Shown here piece by piece: positions 11,857 through 23,631 of a stretch of DNA of 64,000 nucleotides. The DNA lies in NCBI GenBank assembly GCA_947044405.1, contig CAMRHE010000168.1, positions 3,722,001 through 3,786,000 on the forward strand. The letters are read 5' to 3'. Position 1 is the stretch's first letter, and each line of letters opens with the position of its first letter. A program made the position numbers and the translations under genes. The DNA comes from Leptodactylus fallax (Eukaryota > Chordata > Amphibia > Anura > Leptodactylidae). The notes beneath the pieces were generated by a model, which saw nothing but the letters and a program-made list of their open reading frames with translations, did no database searches and was not told the origin of the DNA.

Positions 11857-12981
11857 CGCTTCGTTCACACATGCGTCTGGTATCTGTCCACTTGCAAACT
11901 GTTTTAAAGAGGACCTTTCACATCCTCATGTATATGCAGTTTTACATACCAATAGAAAGCCGTCAGCGCGCTGTCGGCTTTCCCGGTATGTGCCTCGGGG
12001 CTGGAGATATTGGGGGTCTACATTTCACCGTTCACTGTCAGAAGGGCGTTCTTGACAGTCTAGCTGGGCTGTGAGGAACGCCCTCCCTGACAGTACGGGT
12101 CCATAGCCCTGTACTGAGGGGGGCGTTCCTCACAGCTCAGCGTCATCACTGGGCTGTAAGGAACGCCCCCTCTCTCTGTACTCGTCCATAGTCCTGTACT
12201 GTCAGAGGGGGCGTTCCTTACAGCCCAGCGATGACGCTGAGCTGTGAGGAATGTCCCCCCCCCAGTACAGGGCTATGGACGCGTGCTGTCAGGGATGGCG
12301 TTCCTCACAGCCAAGCTAGGCTGTCAGGAACGCCCTTCTGACAGTGAACGGTGAAATTTAGACCCCCGATATTTCCAGCTCTGGGGCATATAACGGGAAA
12401 GCTGACAGAGCGCTGAATTCAGCTCGCTATCGGCTTTCTAGCGGTATGTAAAACCGCATATACATGAGGACGTGAAAGGTCCTCTTTAAGAGAAAAATGC
12501 TTTGGTACAAAAAGGATTCCAAACGGTTACACAGCGGATACCCGAATCCGTCTTTTTAGACAGTTTAGTCAATGGGTGTCCGTTCAAAAAAACTGTTTGT
12601 GTCCTTTTGTATCCATTTTTTTTTTCTCCCTTCATTCTTAGCGTGCACAGAGGGAAAAACGGATTGCAAAACGGACACAAACTGATTACTATCTGTTTGT
12701 AATCCGCTTTCGATAGACCTCAATGTTAAAAAACAAAACAAAAAAAAAAAACAGATTTGTTGCTGTCGGTCTGGTGTCCTTATTTTTTGAATAGAAAAAA
12801 GTTCTGCAAAAGAGCGGATACCAGACGGAAATGCTCCAAACGCACACCTGCGGATGGCTTTTACAACCCTTGAAATCAATGAGTCTTAAAACGAACCGTT
12901 TGAAATCAGCCTTTGAGGATTTTGAGACGGCTTCAGAAACTGATTTCATGTGGAGAGCCAAACGCTGATGTGAACCCAGCC
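11857..12981. repeat. Harbinger-like palindromic MITE, interrupted
   Basis: The ends are CGCTTCGTTCACACATGCG and (inverted) GGCTGGGTTCACATCAGCG. TTA sits on both sides (11854-11856 and 12982-12984), the TWA target typical of PIF/Harbinger elements. The element is split by the TTAA MITE at 11908-12485. The remainder (12490-12981) folds back on itself, which explains the crowd of overlapping open frames there. Confidence 0.75.
11908..12485. repeat. Palindromic TTAA MITE family 2, complete copy, nested
   Basis: The ends AGAGGACC and GGTCCTCT are bordered by TTAA at 11904-11907 and 12486-12489. Both arms carry CTTTCACRTCCTCATGTATA, then the AGAAAGCCG block, then GC-rich units around GGGCGTTCCTCACAG. 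It inserted into the Harbinger-like MITE, so it is the younger of the two. Confidence 0.85.
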
Positions 12982-12984
12982 TTA

Positions 12985-13547
12985 CATTTCAAATTCACAT
13001 TTATGATAAAACTACAAGGATGTAAGCTCTGACAGTGTAAAAATGTTAGACCAGAACCCTGGCAACTTGTTTAAACATACCGTGCTGGATAGGAGCAAAA
13101 GGGGTGAACTTAAAACTTAAGTTTTAATAATATATTCTTTGTAAAATAAGACGCCACAATGGCCACAATGAAGTACAATAAAATCATATGAAATATAGCA
13201 CAGATGTAGCAAAACAGTGTAAAGTTTCCTGATGACACATTCTGATCAAGCAGCTCATCAGCAGGGGCCCAAGGTGATGGACCCCTATTAATATTAGTTA
13301 ATAGGAATAACTCTTTAGAGGTGTTATTCACTGGGGGGTCCCCACTCCAGCTTCATGTGAAGCTATTACACCACAGCAAAGATAAGTGCTCATCCCTGTT
13401 TCCAGGAGAGTTCAGTACAGTGACCTCTGCAGGCAGCAGATATGAGTGCCAGTCTCTGGATAAGCAAGGGACAAAGGTAGACTTTCTTTTATCTGGAAGA
13501 GAACTGCAGTTTTCAGTCCCTTAGCCACCATAACATACCGTACATAC
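12985..13547. other. Intron, no clear feature
   Basis: The segment may include an old repeat around 13250-13460 with GGGGTCC and GTTTCCAGG blocks, but no boundaries can be drawn. No exon is seen. Confidence 0.45.
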
Positions 13548-15950
13548 TAGAGATGGGCAAACTTTTCAAGATGCGTTTCGGGTTCATGAGGCTCTGGTCC
13601 CAAATTTCTTTTGGGTCGAACAAGTTTGGTTCAAACCACACCTTAAATTGTCTTAAAACATGGTATATAACACTGTCTGGGCTCCGACGTACCTATCTAT
13701 CCAATTTCTAGCTCTCTAAGGCAAACACAGCTGAAGTTATGTCAAAGTGAAAGTGACATGTACAGGTACATCTATGGAAAAACAAGTGGTAGTGCATGCA
13801 AACTCCGAATTTAACTATATACTGCGCTGCCACTCGCCTTTCCACATTTTAACATTTAAAACAATCCAAAAATTAACATTTTTTGAGGTAAAAAGTGCTT
13901 GCAATGATTTTGTAGAAAAATTAGCCCCATTTTGATGACTTGTAAGTGCTACGGGCTTGTTGTTATTTGGGAGACAAATTTGTGGCTGTGAAACTAATTG
14001 AAAAGTGACAAAAAATTGGGTTTTCAAAAAAAAAAAAAGAACATCAAAAATCAGCCCTTTATAGGAGCAAATATGAAATCAAAATAATTTAGTTTTTTTC
14101 ATGCCAACTCCAACAGCGTACTATAGTGGAATGTGATGGACCAATCTGCAGGACATGTCTAGCTGAGTGGGGGCAACTGTGGCAACATGAGTGGCAGTGC
14201 GGCATGGTATAAGATGATGGACCAGGCCGCAGGACATGTCTGGCTGAGTGGTGGCAGCTGTGGCAACATGTGTGGTAGTGCGGCAGGGCATAATATGATG
14301 GACCAGGCCGCAGGACATGTCTGGCAAAATAGTGGAAGGTGATAGCTGTTTAGGAGTAGCAGACAGCATCGGCAGCAGTACAGTAAATGGAACATGATGA
14401 TAAAGGGAGATGGTGGCACCGCTATTCAGAGGCATCAGCCGGAGGTGTGTGAAAATCCTCAAGGATCTATGCCTGATTCGTTTTGACAAAAGTAATATTT
14501 CCATGCTACTGGTGGATATTTTTGTCCTTTTACGTATTACACCACCACCAGCAGCACTGAACACACGCTCAGCCATTACATTTGAGCCCAGACAAGATAA
14601 AACTCCCGTGCAGCGCTGGCTGAGTGAGGTGGATTGCGAGCAGGCAAAGACCACCTGAGTATGTGTGCAACTGGCAGTTGCAGTGGTCTCCCTAAAGGCT
14701 GTGGTAAGCTGGGTATACAGCCCATCCTGATAATATTACGATTTTTCCTCCATTAGGGAAGCAGGGAAGAATTCCCCCATTTTGGCTTTATAGTGAGGGT
14801 CTAAGAGCAGTCATCCCTCTGCTTGATGCTAATAGTACGCTTGTCGCTGTGTAAGCAGCGGAGTATACAGCCTGCCATGCTTTCCAGAATGTGCATGGAG
14901 CCAGGGGCTTGCCATGGTTGGTGTTCTTAGGCAGCATGGTCGTCGTCATCATCATCATCTTGGAAGAAACATGGGTCAGCCTCCTCCCCTGGCTGTGTGT
15001 GTGACATACCAAGGGCACCCTCCCTTCAACTCCTCCGCAATCGACCCCAGGAGATGATGCTAAGAGGAGGAAGCTGTTCCTCCTCTTCCATCACTCAAGT
15101 GTACATGAGTGTATTTCCTGTAAGATATACAATAGAGGGATCACATTGATGACGTTGTAGTTGTCCCTGTTGACAAATTTGGTGGCCTCATCAAAGGGCT
15201 TGAGAAGCCGACACACTTCCCTCAAGAGCCTCCAATGCTGTATCTCAAAATAACATATTGTCCCTGTGGTCTGCTGCATGCATTAATCATTCACCTCCTT
15301 CTGTTTCTCACACAGATGCTCCAGCATGTTTAGGGTGGAGTTCCACTGAGCTGCAATGTTGCATAAAAAGCAGTGCAAAGGTAGATGGTTTTGTCGCTGC
15401 AAATCAACTAGTGTGTTTTTTGTGGTGTAAGAACATCTGAAATGTGCAGATACTCTGTCCATGAGGAGCACCTCTTTTAATCATCTATACAGGTTAATAA
15501 AGAGGTGAACCACCAGATTAAGGGCATGTGCCTTACAGGGACAATGTGTTATTCATCCTAACTGCAGCACAGCAACAATATTGGTGCCAAGGTCACATGG
15601 TAAAACTGTCCAGTTGGAGTTGGTGAGGAGCCATCCAGCGGGATACTTACTGCAGGATACAGCAAAACATCTATGTGGTTCCACATGGCAGCGCTTCACC
15701 TTAGACCCATGAAACAAGGGTGGGGGAGTGAAGATGGTGGCGGGAAACAGTCCAGAGAGGAGGTGGATGGGCCTTGCATGGTGTTGGAACTGGACCTGCA
15801 CAAACAGGGCAGAACTAACACCTGACCTTGTTGCATTTCTGGACTGTGACCAGTGCCATTTTAACCCATTGGTGGGCCCAGTGCAAAGGATTCATAAATG
15901 CCCCCCCATCACCACCACTTAGAAATACCTGACCTGCACAAATTATAATG
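13548..15950 (-). mobile_element. Decayed autonomous hAT element
   Basis: One end is TAGAGATGGGCAAACTTTTC, a common hAT terminus. The interior carries minus-strand transposase fragments (14120-15800). The opposite terminus is not found before the minisatellite and MITE that follow, so the element is truncated or interrupted on that side. Confidence 0.6.
14120..15801 (-). pseudogene. hAT transposase pseudogene
   Basis: Fragments appear in order on the minus strand. Near 15590 there is GTNIVAVL followed by a stop, then AHALNLVVHLF in another frame, matching the metal/His-containing block before the insertion domain. At 15471-15283 come AHFRCS and AAQWNSTLNMLEHL, the RWNST-type block of hAT transposases. 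At 14654-14420 comes AERVFSAAGGG followed by KRTKIS, the C-terminal dimerisation signature. Several stops and frame changes separate the blocks, and the C-terminal frame runs into short tandem segments (14121-14330) repeating DMSCGLVHHI. This is a dead autonomous hAT gene. Confidence 0.75.
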
Positions 15951-16450
15951 CCCCCCCCCAATGGCCCCTCACATAATTTAATTTCCCTTAATGGCCCTCA
16001 CGCAGTATAATGCCTACCTAGTGGCCCCATACAATATAATGCCCCTCAGTGGCCCATTAAACAGTAAAATGCCCCTACATGCATCACACTTTAACCTGTC
16101 TCACCCCCTTTGGCCCCTCAGACATTATATTATTATGTCCCCTTCCAGTTGCCTCCACATTTTCATGTCCCCTCAAGGTTGCCCCCACAATTTCATGTCC
16201 CCCCTCCAGGTTGCCCTCATAGTTTTATGTCCACTGCCAGGTTTCCTCCAGCTTCATGTTCCCCTCCAGATTGCCCCCACAGAGTCATGCCCCCCCAGGT
16301 TGCCTCAATAGTTTCATTCCCCCTAGGTTACCCCCAGAGATTCAAGTCCTCCTTCTGGTTGCCCCCACAGTTTCATGTCCCCCCAGGTTGCCCACACAAT
16401 TTAAAGCCCCCCTTCTGTTTCTCTACACAGTTTAAGGTACCCCCACAGTG
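15890..16450. repeat. CCCC-rich minisatellite
   Basis: Imperfect units of about 28-40 bp follow the pattern GGTTGCCCCCACA plus TTTCATGTCCCC. The array keeps long frames open on one strand (15991-16514), but the frames have no domain. It resembles, in reverse complement, the array at 10060-10740 in composition and unit size. Confidence 0.75.
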
Positions 16451-16642
16451 TCTGACACTATCACCACCAGTGCCATCGCCCCCACCACGTGAGCTTTCCC
16501 TAGGTGTGCCCTGAGCATGCTTTTTGGATGCTGGGCCTAGACAATGGCTGAAATCATTACTGTCACCACTGCCACCACCCTCTTCATTTTTGCAACCAGA
16601 GGAATCAGTTGCAGAAGCCAGTGCATCTGAGAGCAGCTTTAA

Positions 16643-17180
16643 AGGGATTCTATCATTGGGGAAACATGTTTTTAACTGAAGCCACGTCCCCTGTGCTCTC
16701 CTCAGACGCATTTTTGAACTTACCGCGCTGCCTCTCTTCTTCTTTAGCAGACGCCTCTTCTTGACGTCATCCTTGTACGAGTCTTCGTTCGGCCACTTTC
16801 CTGTGGCCTATTACATACAGCGCATGCAGTACGCTCGTGTAATAGGCCACAGGAAAATGGCCGAACGGACATGCGCAGTCGGCACATGTCTCCCGGAGGA
16901 AGGATGACGTCAAGAAGAGGCGTCTGCTAAAGAAGAAGAGAGGCGGCGTGGTAAGTTCAAAAATGCGTCTGAGTAGAGTACAGGGGACGCCCCCTGTGCA
17001 GTTTCAGCACTTGGGGAACGCCCCCTGCTCATTCTGAAGATGCATTTGCTTAAAAATAAAAATCAAGATTTCTTCTATATGGCGGCGAGGAGCAAAACGA
17101 CAAAGGTAGGAGACTAATAGCCTTTATAAAGGCTATTATGACATGGCTTCAGTTAAAAACATGTTTCCCCAATGACTGAA
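16643..17180. repeat. Palindromic TTAA MITE, family 1, copy C
   Basis: TTAA at 16639-16642 precedes AGGGATTCTATCATTGGGGA. The inner blocks TGTTTTTAACTGAAGCCACG and (inverted) CATGGCTTCAGTTAAAAACA pair across a GC-rich centre containing inverted copies of CAGACGCCTCTTCTTGACGT. The last 15 or so bases at the right are degraded (CCCCAATGACTG). Confidence 0.8.
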
Positions 17181-17394
17181 AAAAGCTAAGCTAAGTGATA
17201 AAGCTAGTCTGTGAGCTTGCGAGTGTGTTTGGATTCTAAGTGTGGTTTTGTTGTAAGTGTGATTTAAGATTAAGTTACTTTAGATTCAGAGACTTTAGTA
17301 CAAAAAAAGAAAAAAAAAAACATTTGAGCCTATACACTTTTTATCTAAACTGTGCTTATTTTACTTGTATTTTTTGTTTTTGTGTAATAGTCCC

Positions 17395-18445
17395 CACTAG
17401 GTGTGCTACATGCTTAGCAATGCAGTCCAATGTACCTCTTGCAACATGTATCTTCTGCTTGAGCGGCTGCTTGAGGGGGCATACTTCTGTACAAGATATA
17501 AGCACATTTGGAAGCCCAGACCATGGATCTAAAAGAGCAAACTGCAAGAGTGAGATCTATTGATAACTTGGAAAGGAGTTTGTTGCTTACTGAGCAGGAA
17601 CTTGCTGGGGTAAGTGCAAAGGGGGATGGTAACAAGGAAGTGCAAGAACAGGAGGCAGCTAGCTGGGTGACAGTTAGAAAGCAGTGGGGTAGAGGGAAGA
17701 GTGCCAGGGAGGTTAGTCCTGAACTGGCACACCCCAACAAGTTTGCTAAATTGTCAGATGAGGGGGATGTCAGTACAGGGGTAACACTGTTGCAGCAAGA
17801 CACTTCCTCTGACCGCCAGGGGAATGTCTGCTCCAGTAAGAAGTGGATAGGAGTGCAGAGCAGGCCAGATAGATGCTGGTAGTGGGAGATTCAATTATTA
17901 GGGGATCAGACAGAGCTGTTTGTCACAAAAACCAGGATCATTAAACGGTGTGCAGCCTTGAGTTCGACACATTGCAAATTGGATTGATAGATTACTTGGA
18001 GGGGCTAGTGTGGATTCAGCAGTCATGGTGCAGTTGGCACAATTGACAAAGCTAGAGGTAGGTCGAAGGTACTTAAAAATGATTTCAGGGATCTTGGAAG
18101 CAAGCTGAAGGCAAGGACCTCCAAGGTAGTATTTTCAGAAATGTATACTATGCATGTATACTAACGCCAGAAGTCTCACTAACAAGACAGAGGAACAAGA
18201 AGTAATAATGTTGAAAGAGAAATATGACATTGTGGGGATAAGAGACATGGCTGGACTCTAGCTATGACCAAGCCAGGTTTAGAAAGGAGCGTACCAATAG
18301 GAAAGGGGTTTGCTAATTTGTAAAATCCTGCTTACAAAAACACTAAACTTCAGGAAGGCCAATTTTGACCAGCTGAGAGAGGAGCTTAGCAGCATAAACT
18401 GAGACAATGTCCTCAAAGTGAAGGGAACACAAACAAAATGGGACA
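17395..18445 (+). pseudogene. CR1-type LINE fragment A (ORF1 with GDS motif, start of ORF2)
   Basis: ORF1-like sequence runs 17508-17882 (charged, with DLKEQTARVRSIDNLE). After a frame change it reaches LVVGDSIIRGSDRAVCH near 17875-17930. GDSII is the first block of the SGNH-esterase domain found in ORF1 of CR1-group LINEs. Remnants of RDLGSKLKAR-like and VVFSEM-like sequence follow. Near 18157-18260, YTNARSLTNK and YDIVGI mark the start of ORF2, the apurinic-like endonuclease. A stop follows, and a block reading KGTQTKWDIF shows an internal deletion. The fragment ends where a different repeat begins. No reverse transcriptase is left. Confidence 0.75.
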
Positions 18446-19970
18446 TTTTTAACCCCTTAAAGACTGCGACAATTTTCGTTTTTGTGTTTCTGTTTTTTCC
18501 TCCCCACCTTATTGTTTGTGGGACAAATTGTACTTTCTGATGGTACCATTCAATATCATGTACAATGTACTGGGAATTGGAAATAAAACCGCAATTTCAT
18601 ATGGGTCTAATTTTTACGACATTCACTGTGTGGTAAAAATGACGTTACCTGTATTTTGTGGGTCAGTACGAACATGACGATACCAAAATTATATAGTATG
18701 TAATTGTAATGTTTTGATACCTTTTAAAAAAATCTAAAACTTTGAAAAATAGAAAAAAAAATTTGTGTCGCCATGTTCTGATACCTGTAACTTTTTCATA
18801 TTTACAAGTATGGCGTCTTTTTATGTGGGACAAGATGATGTTTTTATTGATACCATTTGGGGAAAGATCTGATGGTTTGATCACTTTTATAGAATTTTTT
18901 TAGGAGGACAAGTGTTGAAAAAAATCGCCATATGGCTGTTTTGATTTTTTTCCCTGCTACACCGTTCACCGTATGGGATAAATATTTTAATATTTTAATA
19001 GTTACCTAAAGTGTTTATGTTTACTTTTGTTTATTTAATTTTACATCTGATCTAGGCAGAGGCGTAGCTAGCGGGGGGGGGTGATGGAGAAGGGGCGGCT
19101 TCCCCGGGCCCACTGACTCTTTGGGGCCCACCCCAGGGCTACCATTAATACATCCTTTATTTCTAACTAGATCGGTGTCTGCAGACACTGATCTAGTTAA
19201 AACGTATGCTGCAACTTAACAGTATTGTAAACCGCAAGATGCCGAGACCACAGATGTCTGCTTCTCAGCACGGGCGGCGTGATGACGTCACAACATCGCG
19301 CCGCCTGTGCTCAGACACAGACATCCTGTGCGCGGACCAGGAGGCAGCGGCGGCTCCATTCATCACGATCGCAGGTAGGTGAGTATGACTTTTGTTTTTG
19401 TTTTTTTAGCGCAGTTTTGGGTATATTAATAGTGAAGGGGTGGTTAGGAGGAGGAAATATAACTATAAAGCGAGGATTCATTGGGGGCATTATGACGATG
19501 GGGGGTCATTTATATAAGGGTTATTAGTGGGTATTATGAATAGAAGGTGGGAGGTTATTTATATAAGGGGCCATTAGGGGGCATCATTTATATTAGGAGG
19601 CATTATGAACATAAGGGGGTGGTCATTGATATAAGGGGTCATTAGAGGTGCAGTATTTATGTCAGGGGGAATCAGGGGCATAATATGAGGGTCAATTAAT
19701 TTAATTAAAGTGGCACTTGGGCTTTATTAAAGGGGTATGCCCACGAACATAAGCATTTTAAAAATTGTAGATAATTAAAAGTTAAACATTTTTGCAAAAA
19801 TAAGTAATTAAACATTTTGCAGAGTTTTAAGATTTTCTCTAAATATCTTGAGGTCACAGTCTTGTTGTCTTGATCAGTTGCCAATGGATACGACCATGAA
19901 TGCAGGACCTTTCTAAAGTCAGAAAATCAGCTATGATTTCCTTATTATGGCCGGGATATCTTCTCATATA

Positions 19971-21527
19971 GAGTGCCCCCTTGAACTTTTCAACCTTTTG
20001 CCACATTTCAGGCTTCAAACATAAGGATATAAAATTTAAATTTTTTGGTGAAGAATCAACAACAAGTGGGACACAATTGTGAAGTGTAACGAAATTTATT
20101 GGTTATTTTAAACTTTTGTAAAAAATAAAAAACTGAAAAGTGGGGCGTGCGATATTATTCGGCCCCTTTACTTTCAGTGCAGCAAACTCACTCCAGAAGT
20201 TCAGTGAGGATCTCTGAATGATCCAATGTTGTCCTAAATGACTGATGATGATAAATATAATCCACCTGTGTGTTACCAATCTCCGTATAAATGCACCTGC
20301 TCTGTGATAGTCTCAGGGTTCTGTTTAAAGTACAGAGAGGATCATGAAGACCAAGGAACACACCAGGCAGGTCCGTGATACTGTTGTGGAGAAGTTTAAA
20401 GCCGGATTTGGATACAAAAAGATTTCCCAAAATTTAAACCACTGCAAATCTACCAAGACCCGGCCGTCCCTCTAAACTTTTATCTCAAACAAGGAGAAGA
20501 CTGATCAGAGATGCAGCCAAGAGGCCCATGATCACTCTGGATGAACTGCAGAGATCTACAGCTGAGGTGGGAGCGTCTGTCCATAGGACAACAATCAGTC
20601 GTACACTGCACAAATCTGGACTTTATGGAAGAGTGGCAAGAAGAAAGCCATTTCTCAAAGATATCCATAAAAAGTCTCGTTTAAAGTTTGCCACAAGCCA
20701 CCTGGGAGGCACACCAAACATGTGCAAGAAGGTGCTCTGGTCAGATGAAACCAAAATCGAACTTTTTGGCCACAATGCAAAACAATATTTTTGCCGTAAA
20801 AGCAACACAGCTCATCACCTGAACACACCATCCCCACTTTCAAACATGGTGGTGGCAGCATCATGGTTTGGGCCTGCTTTTCTTCAGCAGGGACAGGGAA
20901 GATGGTTAAAATTGATGGGAAGATGGATGGAGCCAAATACAGGACCATTCTGGAAGAAAACCTGTTGAAGTCTGCAAAAGACCTGAGACTGGGACGGAGA
21001 TATATCTTCCAACAAGACAATGATCCCAAACATAAAGCAAAATCTACAATGGAATGGTTCACACATAAACGTATCCAGGTGTTAGAATGGCCAAGTCAAA
21101 GTTCAGACCTGAATCCAATCGAGAAACTGTGGAAAGAGCTGAAAACTGCTGTTCACAAACGCTCTCCATCCAACCTCACTGAGCTCGAGCTGTTTTCCAA
21201 GGAAGAATGGGCAAGAATTTCAGTCTCTCGATGTGCAAAACTGATAGAGACATACCCCAAGCGACTTGCAGCTGTAATCGCAGCAAAAAGTGGCGCTACA
21301 AAGTATTAACTTAAGGGGCCCGAATAATTTGGCACGCCCCACTTTTCAGTTTTTTATTTTTTACAAAAGTTTAAAATATCCAATAAATTTCGTTCCACTT
21401 CACGATTGTGTCCCACTTGTTGATTCTTCACCAAAAAAATTAAAATTTTATATCCTTATGTTTGAAGCCTGAAATGTGGCAAAAGGTTGAAAAGTTCAAG
21501 GGGGCCGAATACTTTCGCAAGGCACTG
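19971..21527 (+). mobile_element. Tc1-like DD34E transposon, copy 1
   Basis: The right end is intact (...CGCAAGGCACTG followed by TA). The left terminus is shortened to GAGTGCCCCCTTGAAC after TA. Long subterminal inverted repeats contain AAGTGGGACACAATTGTGAAG on both sides. The family is the same as 44399-46024. It inserted into the loop of a TTAA MITE. Confidence 0.9.
20344..21309 (+). pseudogene. Tc1-like transposase pseudogene, copy 1
   Basis: It starts MKTKEHTRQVRDTVVEKF, the N-terminal paired-like helix-turn-helix, and ends SGATKY then TAA at 21309. Compared with the copy at 44794-45813 it lacks 53 bp in the DNA-binding region (near 20435) and one base near 20818, so the frame shifts twice. 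Catalytic blocks remain: LWSDETKIELFG (first Asp), [10 protein letters not shown] (second Asp) and DLNPIEKLW (Glu), with 34 residues between the last two, the DD34E spacing. A conserved Trp in YVWRK is Cys here. The element is dead as a protein source. Confidence 0.9.
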
Positions 21528-21794
21528 TATGTAGTGTCCCTGCCTGATAACCCAGCTACAATAAGAAAATCATGGCTGGGTTTTCGACAAGCCCCAGACC
21601 ATATAAAGTTTTTGCATTTGTGGTCGTATCCATTGGCAACCCATCAAGACAACAGACTGTCACTACTAAGATGGTTAGAGAAAATCTTTAAAACTTTGCA
21701 GAATTTTTAACTACTTATATTTGCAAAAATGTTTAACTTTGAATTATCTACAAATACAGATATGATTATATTCATGGGAATACCCCTTTAAGGC

Positions 21795-22305
21795 TAAGGC
21801 CCCACGTAGCGGGCTGCAGTAAAAAAAAGCACTGCAGGAAAAACCACGTTGGTAACATTGTGGTTTTTCTCGAAGCGCTTTTCACAGAAGGTCTGCAGAG
21901 GTTTCCTCTGTGGACTTTCTGTTCTCAATACACCTATATGGAAACCGCCAGTGTTTCTGTAGGTATAATTGACATGCTCTAATTTCCAAAACTGCAACGG
22001 TTTTGGAAATCTCATTGCGTCTGCTGCACATATTTTTCTGCAATGTGTGGATGGGATTTGCTAGATGTAAAATGCCGGGTTTTTTTCTGTGGGTTTTCGC
22101 CACATGTGGCCCCCATCCCATCCCCACTTTGCAGTAAAATATGCGGACATGCTGCGATTTCCAAAATAGTCGCAGTTTTGGAAATCGCAGCATGTCAATT
22201 ATACCTACGGAAACGCCAGCGGTTTCCCTATAGATATAATTGAAGCAGAAAGTCCGCAGAGGAAACCTCTGCCAAGTTTTACCGCGATGCGGTACCACAG
22301 TTCAT
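21795..22305. repeat. MITE-like repeat with GGCCCCACG terminus
   Basis: Starting at GCTAAGGCCCCACGTAGCGG, the segment has internal inverted blocks (ATTTCCAAAACTGC, GGAAACCGC) paired around 22000-22250. The terminus resembles that of 42500-42710. The right boundary is unclear. It may be part of the enclosing hAT element. Confidence 0.5.
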
Positions 22306-23100
22306 TCAAACAGCTGATCCTGGGTGTCCCGGGTATTGGAACCCCAATAATTTTTTTTCTTCCTTTTTTTTTTTTTTTTTTCCTTTTTAATTAGGAAACA
22401 CCTGGGGCATTATTAATAAGGGTCATATTATCTAAAGGGGTGCACAGGGAAGTTATTAATTTAAAGATGCACTTGGGGGTATTATTCATTATGGGGGGGG
22501 TTATATTATATATTTAATAATTGGGGGTAGTAGCAGGATGGGGGCTTTGTGTAGGTGAGGACAATGTGGGTCAGGTGCCTGGAAAAGTAAGGAGCCAAAG
22601 ATGTCTGTGCTGAAAACTTTACAGAGACTGGAAGAAGTGGTCATGGCCGTCCAGATGAAAGAGATGGGAAATGTGAAGGATTGGTCAGAGACCAATCTTT
22701 AGTGTAAGTCACTAAATGCTACTGCCCTGTATTCACTTAAATCGTCTGCAGAGCCCTGTGTAGAGCCGCTATATACCACTATATGCTCACCGTATACTGA
22801 TAGTATTGGTATACGAACATGTCCAAGTTGGGGGCCCACTTGGACATGTTCGTCCCCCTCCCCCCGTGCTGAACCCCTAGCTACGTCTCTGGATCTAGGG
22901 AAAGGGGGGGGATTTGAACTTTTGTTTTTTGTTTATACTTTTAAAAACTTAAAATACTTTTTTGCTTCTTTGACTTTTATGATCAGACCCCCTATGGCCC
23001 TTGAACCTTAGGGAATCTGATCACTCATACTATTCACTGTAATACTGATGTATTGCAGTGAATAGTAAAATCCCTTGACTTCTATTACACGCTGTCTATA

Positions 23101-23600
23101 CAGGGCGGGTCATAAGTATGGCTACAACCAGATAAAATGGAAGTGGTTGCTGATATCACCTTACCATTTGTGGCATATTAGTACAAGGGAGGGGGGAAAC
23201 ATTTGAGGCCGGGTGACGCCCATGGCAGCCATCTGCAAAGCCGCCATTTTGGATTCAACTTTACTTTTTTCAAGGGGAAGGGGGTCATGTGACAAATCAA
23301 ACACATGGAGAATTGCACAAGAAAAAGAATGGTATGCTCATTTTTAACGTAGCTTTATTCATTATCGAGTTATTGACACATTTGTGACATGGAGCAACGA
23401 CAGTAACCCACTAAAGGATGTGCTCAAAGTGCTGCCCATTGTGTTGAATTGTCAACACGATGCTCTTCTCCCACTCTTGACACACCAAGCAATACCACAG
23501 AAGAAATGCTACCACAGAACTCCTGCATCCATTGTGTCAGGAGGCCTGTGGTAGCATTTCTTCTTTTTGTTTAGTTTCTTACACCAGTGTACTTCAGAAA
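23101..23600 (-). pseudogene. Mariner/IS630-type transposon 3' end
   Basis: CAGGGCGGGTCATAAGTATG follows TA at 23099-23100 and looks like a terminal repeat. On the minus strand the coding remnant ends IQHNGQHFEHIL then stop (near 23390-23440), a C-terminus common to DDE_3-type mariner transposases, preceded by CQEWEKSI. The 5' part is missing. The remnant runs directly into a fragment of a different Tc1 family near 23600. A perfect 17-bp inverted repeat lies at 23501-23562. Confidence 0.6.
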
Positions 23601-23631
23601 AATGACAGACGGAGAAAGCAGATGCAAGATG

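Larger units (their letters stand above)
19731..21787. repeat. Palindromic TTAA MITE family 4, interrupted by Tc1
   Basis: TTAA sits at 19727-19730 and 21788-21791, with ends AGGGGTATGCCCAC and (inverted) AGGGGTATTCCCAT. Arms of about 230 bp pair in mirrored order (GTTAAACATTTTTGCAAA, GTCTTGATCAGTTGCCAATG). The Tc1-like element at 19971-21527 sits in the loop. Another left arm of this family is at 62590-62661, also interrupted by a Tc1-like element. Confidence 0.85.
19057..22891. mobile_element. hAT element with perfect 8-bp target duplication
   Basis: The termini CAGAGGCGTAGCTAG and (inverted) CAGAGACGTAGCTAG match at 14 of 15 positions. GATCTAGG is duplicated exactly at 19049-19056 and 22892-22899. 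The homologous repeat at 51224-52145 reads TCTGATCTAAGG through this point and serves as an empty site. The interior has a low-complexity GGGGCATTATTA-type stretch (19490-19700), a GC-rich block and later insertions. No hAT transposase is seen. Confidence 0.9.
18446..23098 (+). repeat. Anuran-type interspersed repeat, split by a 3.8-kb insertion
   Basis: The left part (18446-19056) and right part (22892-23098) form one repeat. The same order of blocks occurs uninterrupted at 51224-52145: start AACCCCTTAAAGACTG, TGTACAATGTACTGGGAA, TTTGATCACTTTTAT and TCTGATCTAGG. The insertion between them is the hAT element at 19057-22891. The class of the outer repeat cannot be stated, and no coding capacity is seen. 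Confidence 0.7.

Noticed and set aside
12486..12961. Cluster of five overlapping frames on both strands
   Set aside because: They lie in the palindromic remainder of the Harbinger-like MITE, which mirrors any open frame.
15991..16514. Overlapping proline/serine-rich open frames as genes
   Set aside because: They follow the CCCC-rich minisatellite. There is no domain, and unit length varies, so frames switch between units.
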